Made by a program: the position numbers and the translations under genes. A DNA stretch of 11,814 nt from Bacteroidota bacterium. Lineage in GTDB: Bacteria; Bacteroidota; Bacteroidia; Chitinophagales; Chitinophagaceae. The stretch covers positions 1 through 11,814 of the forward strand of contig JAFAFV010000226.1 in the NCBI GenBank assembly GCA_023423285.1, read 5' to 3'. The notes beneath the pieces are model-generated. The model was given only the letters and a program-made list of their open reading frames with translations, was not told the DNA's origin and did no database searches. Below, in pieces: positions 7,551 to 11,814 of the stretch (position 1 is the stretch's first letter; each line of letters begins with the position of its first letter).

Positions 7551-7958
7551 TTACTTAGTGTTTGCGGAAGTTTTGATTATACTTTCCAGCACTTTTACAT
7601 CGACGTCTGCCAATTTATTGATGTAGATGCACCCCATACCGGTTTTATGTTTGCCCAGCTTAGCTAAATCATCAGCCAGCGGTGCGAGATTGATAAGGTG
7701 CAGAGACAGAGTGTTTTTTCGTGGTGCAAAACCGATCTTAAACCATTCTACTGCCCGCCCGGTTTTAGGACTCGTAAAGATCACATTACCAAAACCAATC
7801 ATTGAGTTCCCCCACATTTGCGCTTTCTCTTTCGTTATTTTTTCCATCATTTTAATAATGGTTTTGCTGTCTTCGCGCTGCTCATGAGCCAGGCTATCAA
7901 TATAATCATCCACGCATACCGCGGTAGGTTTGGTTTTTAGTTGTGTAAGCTTTGCCAT
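7551..7958 (-). CDS. DUF1801 family protein
   Basis: A 135-residue soluble protein matching the DUF1801 pattern: VDDYIDSL (16-23), a helix leading to MWGNSMIGFGNV (48-59), then the signature EWFKIGFAPRKNTLSLHL (71-88), and LGKHKTGMGCIYINKL (101-116) followed by ADVD. The family includes B. subtilis YdhG/Fra, reported as a frataxin-like iron chaperone, but many members have no known role and no metal site can be assigned here. It lies 55 bp downstream of lon on the same strand and 6 bp upstream of the VOC gene, so it could be reached by readthrough from lon. I see no -7 box in the 55-bp gap. Confidence 0.85.
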   Translation of the reverse strand: MAKLTQLKTKPTAVCVDDYIDSLAHEQREDSKTIIKMMEKITKEKAQMWGNSMIGFGNVIFTSPKTGRAVEWFKIGFAPRKNTLSLHLINLAPLADDLAKLGKHKTGMGCIYINKLADVDVKVLESIIKTSANTK

Positions 7959-8013
7959 AAAACTTAATTATTTTCTAATTATAAAAACCTGGTGGTATTC
8001 TAAAAAATATGTA

Positions 8014-10416
8014 CTACCCCAGCGCGATCTTCAGCACATCTTCCATTTTATCTACATAATGAAACTTAAGACCTTTGATGAAAGCAGGCTCTACCTCGCT
8101 CACATCTTTTTCATTTTGTGCGCAAAGAATGATCTCTTTCAATCCCGCGCGTCTGGCAGCTAATATTTTTTCCTTAATGCCGCCAACAGGCAATACCTGC
8201 CCTCGCAACGTTATCTCACCGGTCATAGCCAGGTACGGTTTTACACGTTTGCCGGTAAGTGCCGAGGTAATAGCCGTCATCATCGTAATGCCGGCGCTGG
8301 GGCCATCTTTGGGCGTGGCGCCTTCAGGCACGTGAATATGTATGTTTTTCTTTTGAAACAGATCGGTGTCAATCTTATACTTTTTGGCGTTTGATTTCAG
8401 GTAAGTAAGGGCGGTAGTGGCGCTTTCTTTCATTACATTGCCCAGGTTACCGGTAAGGCTAAGCTCGCCTTTGCCATCACTCAAAGTGCTTTCAATAAAC
8501 AAAATATCGCCACCCACATAAGTCCATGCCAGGCCTACAGCTACACCCGGCATATTCACGGTTTTATACAGATCATTGCTATATTTGGGTTTACCTAAAA
8601 TTTGCTGCACGTCATCCACGCTTAATGATCCGCCGGTTTTTTCATTCATGGCTATTTTTTTAGCCAGATTGCGCATAATGGCTGCCAGCACTCTGTCAAG
8701 CTCCCGCACACCGCTTTCGCGGGTATAATCGGCAATCACCCTTTCAATTACTTTATCAGCCATCCTGAAACTATTTTTGCTGAGCCCGTGCGCTTCTCTT
8801 TGCTTGGGAATGAGGTGCCTTTTGGCGATCTCTATTTTTTCCTCGATGGCGTAACCACTCAGGTCAATAATTTCAAGCCTGTCCCGCAAAGCAGGTTGCA
8901 CATTAGCAATGGTATTGGCCGTTGCAATAAAAAGCACTTTGCTCAAATCATACTCCAGTTCCAGGTAGTTATCGTAAAAAGTATTGTTTTGTTCAGGGTC
9001 CAGCACTTCCAGCAGGGCACTGCTGGGGTCGCCCCGAAAATCGTTTCCAATCTTATCAATTTCATCCAGCACAATTACCGGATTGCTGGTTTTAGCTTTG
9101 CGCAGCGATTGCAAAATGCGACCTGGCATGGCACCAATGTATGTTTTTCGGTGCCCGCGAATTTCACTTTCATCGTGTATGCCGCCCAGGCTCAGCCTGA
9201 TGTATTTACGACCCAGCGCATTAGCGATGCTTTTACCCAGGCTGGTTTTGCCAATTCCGGGGGGGCCCAGAAAACAAAGAATAGGGCTTTTCATGTCGCC
9301 CTTCAGTTTTAGCACGGCCAGGTATTCCAGAATCCTTTCTTTAATTTTTGCCATTCCGTAATGGTCATTATCCAGCGTTTTCTTGGCATTTAGCAGGTCA
9401 TAATGATCCTCTGTATATTCCTGCCAGGGCAAGTCCAGCATCAGATCGAGGTGGTTGTATACCACTGAATAATCGGGCGTACTGGGGTGCATGCGTTCCA
9501 GTTTTTCAACGCCTTTCTGAAAAGCTTCTTTAGCAGCTTCGGGCCATTTTTTCGCATCGGCCTTTTTCTGCATTTCCTTTACCTCCTGCGCATTGGTATC
9601 ACTTCCAAGTTCTTCTTTTATACTTTTTAACTGCTGTTGCAAAAAGTAATCACGTTGCTGTTTGTCAAGCTCGGTGCGGGTTTTATTGGTTACTTTATTT
9701 TTAAGTTCTACAAATTGCAGTTCTTTTTGCAACAAATGCATCAGGGTTACCGCGCGTTCCCTGATATCTCTCATTTCCAAAAGATTTTGTTTTTCAGGAA
9801 CAGTAATATTCAAATTACTGCTTACAAAATGGATCAAAAAAGCAGGACGCTCAATGTTTCGAAGAATAAGTGTAGCCTCAGCCGGCATATTGGGCGACTG
9901 CTGAATGATATTGGTGGCAATATCTTTTATATTGGAAATGTGCGCTTCAAAGTCTGCATCCTGCGGTGTTTCTGCTTCTGCAATACGAGTTATTTTTGCT
10001 TTGAAGTAAGGATCAGTAACCGTAATGGCATCAAGCATGAACTTACTCCTTCCCTGAATAATCACTGTTGTGCCGCCATCGGGCATTTTGATCAGTTTAA
10101 GGATGCGGGCAATCGTTCCTACAGTAACCAGATCCTGTGCTTCAGGGTCTTCAATAGCGCTGTCTTTCTGAGCTACAACGCCAATGAGTTTATTGCCTTT
10201 GTAAGCATCGTTTACGGCTTGTATGCTTTTATCTCGGCCAACGGTAATGGGCAAAACCACACCGGGAAAGAGTACCGTATTTCTAAGTGGTAAAATAGAT
10301 AGTTCATCGGGGATCACATCATCCGCCTCATCACCCTCTGCTTCATTAATCGGAATAATTGGCATGAACTCCATGTCATCTTCAGGTCGAAAGAACACTT
10401 TATCAAACTTCATCAT
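8014..10416 (-). CDS. lon: ATP-dependent protease La (Lon)
   Basis: Lon is a cytoplasmic AAA+ serine protease that degrades misfolded and short-lived regulatory proteins. The 800 residues hold an acidic N-terminal extension (1-40) and the LonN substrate domain opening with LPLRNTVLFPG (42-52). Then come a coiled linker with KTRTELDKQQRDYFLQQQL (245-263), the AAA+ module with Walker A GPPGIGKT (384-391) and Walker B VIVLDEID (447-454), and the protease domain with PKDGPSAG (702-709). The catalytic dyad is Ser707 and Lys750, spaced 43 residues as in E. coli (679/722). Length and domain order are normal for LonA, and nothing is degraded. Two consecutive ATGs (10416 and 10413) are possible starts. 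A 160-bp gap precedes it. No CIRCE-type heat-shock operator is visible there, so control by HrcA is not supported. Confidence 0.97.
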   Translation of the reverse strand: MMKFDKVFFRPEDDMEFMPIIPINEAEGDEADDVIPDELSILPLRNTVLFPGVVLPITVGRDKSIQAVNDAYKGNKLIGVVAQKDSAIEDPEAQDLVTVGTIARILKLIKMPDGGTTVIIQGRSKFMLDAITVTDPYFKAKITRIAEAETPQDADFEAHISNIKDIATNIIQQSPNMPAEATLILRNIERPAFLIHFVSSNLNITVPEKQNLLEMRDIRERAVTLMHLLQKELQFVELKNKVTNKTRTELDKQQRDYFLQQQLKSIKEELGSDTNAQEVKEMQKKADAKKWPEAAKEAFQKGVEKLERMHPSTPDYSVVYNHLDLMLDLPWQEYTEDHYDLLNAKKTLDNDHYGMAKIKERILEYLAVLKLKGDMKSPILCFLGPPGIGKTSLGKSIANALGRKYIRLSLGGIHDESEIRGHRKTYIGAMPGRILQSLRKAKTSNPVIVLDEIDKIGNDFRGDPSSALLEVLDPEQNNTFYDNYLELEYDLSKVLFIATANTIANVQPALRDRLEIIDLSGYAIEEKIEIAKRHLIPKQREAHGLSKNSFRMADKVIERVIADYTRESGVRELDRVLAAIMRNLAKKIAMNEKTGGSLSVDDVQQILGKPKYSNDLYKTVNMPGVAVGLAWTYVGGDILFIESTLSDGKGELSLTGNLGNVMKESATTALTYLKSNAKKYKIDTDLFQKKNIHIHVPEGATPKDGPSAGITMMTAITSALTGKRVKPYLAMTGEITLRGQVLPVGGIKEKILAARRAGLKEIILCAQNEKDVSEVEPAFIKGLKFHYVDKMEDVLKIALG

Positions 10417-10503
10417 CAGTATTTTATAGTCAAACTGTCACCAATACAGGTGCTTTTTAGTAATTATTGTTGGGATAGGTATATGGCAATATTGATGCCA
10501 CCA

Positions 10504-10531
10504 CAAAAATGCGGTAAGATTGGCTGACAAA
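10504..10531 (-). promoter_or_regulatory. Weak candidate promoter of lon
   Basis: In the 160-bp gap before lon, read on the minus strand, CATTTTTG (10504-10511) matches the -7 box TAnnTTTG at 7 of 8 bases. A TTTG (10528-10531) lies 16 bases upstream, near the spacing expected for a -33 element. The leader would be roughly 80 nt. The rest of the gap shows only a 5-bp inverted repeat, TGGCA/TGCCA (10484-10500). Confidence 0.2.
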
Positions 10532-10576
10532 AAAAGGAGTTACCAACAAATTGATAGGAAAATCACCATGAAGGGT

Positions 10577-11005
10577 TTAAACGATCTCCCAGTCTTCTAC
10601 GTTGCCGGGCACGACTGTAAACTGAGGATGCGTATGAAACTGATAGATGTATTTGAGATTTTCATAACGTTCAGGAGCGCGTACTTGAAGTTTACTAAGC
10701 AAATGCTGCCTTTCATAAGCTACCTGCCCGGCGGTAACAGGTATGATTATGGGATTGGATGGAAGTGTGAACTTTGATGCATCGAACCGGTAGCCACGGG
10801 CCATGGCTTCTGTATAAACTTCAGACAGGTATTGCATGATCGCATCTACCGGATTGCTTAATGCCTGAAACCGCTTCAACTGCGGATGATTTTTATACCC
10901 CCGGGTATTACCCTGAAGTACATTTTTTGCCAGCAGGGTTTCCCGCCACAGCGCTACAAGTCCCTTTGCATCAAGATACTGAGGATGAACTGACCAAATT
11001 CTCAT
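10577..11005 (-). CDS. Pyrimidine-dimer DNA glycosylase / endonuclease V-like (Pyr_excise family)
   Basis: The 142-residue product aligns by eye with T4 endonuclease V, which cuts the glycosyl bond at UV-induced pyrimidine dimers. The N-terminal helix region LDAKGLVALWRETLLA (11-26) matches the T4 stretch around QHLMAEYREL, placing Glu22 at the catalytic Glu23 of T4. GYKNHPQLKRF (36-46), RGYRFD (70-75) and a basic AYERQHLLSKLQVR helix (96-109) fit further segments. T4 uses the amine of Thr2 as nucleophile; here residue 2 is Arg. The length is normal for the family and the protein has no signal peptide. Its ATG directly follows the stop of the upstream barrel gene (TAA-ATG), so translation is probably coupled. 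I would place it in this family with good but not full confidence; activity is not shown. Confidence 0.75.
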   Translation of the reverse strand: MRIWSVHPQYLDAKGLVALWRETLLAKNVLQGNTRGYKNHPQLKRFQALSNPVDAIMQYLSEVYTEAMARGYRFDASKFTLPSNPIIIPVTAGQVAYERQHLLSKLQVRAPERYENLKYIYQFHTHPQFTVVPGNVEDWEIV

Positions 11006-11584
11006 TTAAAAAATCGCAAATCCTACCGTGGCCTGTATGGCTTGTTTTTTCCATTTACTGTTGTCGGGCAAATCACTGATATTGTCTAACCCTACCAGGT
11101 ATCGGCCGGTAAGCCAAAGTCTGCTCAGCCGTAGCTGCACACCGCCTACCATAGAAAAATCTCCATTTTTGAAAGCATTCTGGCCATTTTTCAGCAAATC
11201 TTCATCAGAATTCATAAGGACGCTGTATTGCGGGCCGAGTTCAATATGCAGCGGACCTCCAACTTTTACATTCAATAAAATGGGTATTGACAGGTAACTG
11301 AGCTTAGCCCTTGCCTGGTTGATATTAAAAATACTTTCGTCCACGCCATCAGCAAGCGTGGCAGAGGCCTGGGTGAAAAGTACTTCGGGAATGATACTGA
11401 AACGGTTGGCAAACCCGATTTCTGCAAAAGCGCCTACCAGGTAATTGTATTCAAACTGGTCTTTGAAAGATTGCCCGTCAATTTTTGTTGCATTCAAACC
11501 GGCTTTAGCGCCTAAATGAAACTGGGCATGAACAGTAGCTGCAAAAATAATCAGCGTGGCGAAGAGAAATATCTTTTTTGCCAT
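11006..11584 (-). CDS. PorT-like outer-membrane beta-barrel protein
   Basis: A 192-residue secreted protein. The signal peptide (1-20) has KK, a hydrophobic core and the cleavage site VHA before Gln21. The mature part begins FHLGAKAGLN and alternates short beta strands with turns: YLVGAFAEIGF, FSIIPEVLFTQ, LSYLSIPILLNVKV, LHIELGPQYSVL, MVGGVQLRLS, LWLTGRYLVGL, and a final strand AIQATVGFAIF ending in Phe, as outer-membrane barrels do. This is the pattern of the small 8-stranded PorT/OMP_b-brl family common in Bacteroidota; most members have no known role, so it should not be equated with PorT of the type IX secretion system. Its stop codon touches the start of the glycosylase gene. A 117-bp AT-rich gap lies upstream. 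Confidence 0.87.
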   Translation of the reverse strand: MAKKIFLFATLIIFAATVHAQFHLGAKAGLNATKIDGQSFKDQFEYNYLVGAFAEIGFANRFSIIPEVLFTQASATLADGVDESIFNINQARAKLSYLSIPILLNVKVGGPLHIELGPQYSVLMNSDEDLLKNGQNAFKNGDFSMVGGVQLRLSRLWLTGRYLVGLDNISDLPDNSKWKKQAIQATVGFAIF

Positions 11585-11701
11585 AAAGTAAGTTTAAAAT
11601 ATTAAATGTAAAAATATTGAATTTACAAATCATTAGTTCAAAGGAACGATAAGTATTTAGTGAACACATAAATTCTTTAAACATTTAAACTTATCTCCTT
11701 A
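11585..11701. other. AT-rich gap before the barrel gene, no clear signal
   Basis: These 117 bases separate the barrel gene from the end of the phosphoesterase gene. I looked for a -7 box on the minus strand and for a terminator of the upstream gene and found neither convincingly. AAGTTTAAA (11590-11598) and TTTAAACTT (11684-11692) are reverse complements, but they are 85 bases apart in AT-rich DNA and may be chance. Confidence 0.4.
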
Positions 11702-11814
11702 TCAACCTGTAAGTTCAATTACGGTTATTTCAGGCAAAATGCCTACCCGGCCAGGATAACCAATAAAGCCAAAGCCGCGGTTGATGTATAGTTTTTGCCT
11801 GCCTTCTTCGTATA
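11702..11814 (-). CDS. Probable metallophosphoesterase, C-terminal end only (partial)
   Basis: Read from the right edge, the minus strand encodes 36 residues before a TGA at 11702-11704. They contain LYINRGFGFIGYPGRVG followed by LPEITVIEL. This resembles the last strands of calcineurin-like phosphoesterases of the YkuE type, where a Tyr-x-x-Arg-Gly-x-Gly segment and a Pro-Glu-Ile strand close the fold. The metal-binding motifs would lie outside the window, so the family call rests on this tail alone. It is on the same strand as the barrel gene, 117 bp upstream of it. Confidence 0.6.
   Translation of the reverse strand, partial: YEEGRQKLYINRGFGFIGYPGRVGILPEITVIELTG

Noticed and set aside
7991..8019. 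GGTGGTA/TACTACC near-palindrome overlapping the lon stop
   Set aside because: In the transcribed (minus) strand it has an A-C mismatch in the middle, so it would be a poor terminator for lon.
9637..10293. Open frame of 218 codons opposite lon
   Set aside because: It is antisense to well-conserved lon and its product has no coherent domain pattern.
10520..10777. Plus-strand 85-codon frame with a Lys-rich start
   Set aside because: Most of it is antisense to the glycosylase gene, whose product matches a known family; no promoter or domain supports it.

Overview
The window looks like ordinary chromosomal DNA from a Bacteroidota bacterium, probably of the Chitinophagaceae or a near relative. 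The reasons are a DUF4292 lipoprotein next to an EnvC-like M23 protein, a PorT-type outer-membrane barrel, a very large outer-membrane protein of a kind I associate with this phylum, almost no Shine-Dalgarno sequences, and TAnnTTTG boxes of the Bacteroidota -7 type. This assignment is inferred from gene content, since no search could be run. I see no tRNA, rRNA, CRISPR array, insertion sequence or prophage gene.

Left part (1-2987, minus strand): about 995 codons of a secreted, probably outer-membrane, protein of unknown function whose C-terminus lies outside the window. Its start is odd: there is no usable ATG. A 132-bp gap separates it from a divergent plus-strand cluster (3120-6060): dut (dUTPase), a DUF4292 lipoprotein and an EnvC-like coiled-coil/LytM protein whose metal ligands are lost. 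The last two are envelope proteins. dut supplies nucleotide-pool hygiene and is probably only a transcriptional neighbour.

Middle and right part (6143-11814): every gene is on the minus strand. A strong hairpin at 6095-6123 closes both converging units. In order of transcription, from right to left, the genes are: the tail of a probable metallophosphoesterase; a PorT-like barrel protein; a pyrimidine-dimer DNA glycosylase whose ATG directly abuts the barrel's stop codon; the protease Lon; a DUF1801 protein and a VOC-fold protein 6 bp apart; and an aldo/keto reductase. Lon, the glycosylase, the reductase and the small proteins suggest a loose stress, repair and detoxification neighbourhood, but nothing shows that they form one system.

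No gap exceeds 300 bases. The longest are 160 bp before lon, 132 bp between the two divergent units, 117 bp before the barrel gene and 94 bp before the reductase. I did not find a convincing new multi-gene system. The best candidates for follow-up are the large uncharacterised surface protein with its missing ATG start, the degenerate LytM protein, and the glycosylase that lacks the family's Thr2.
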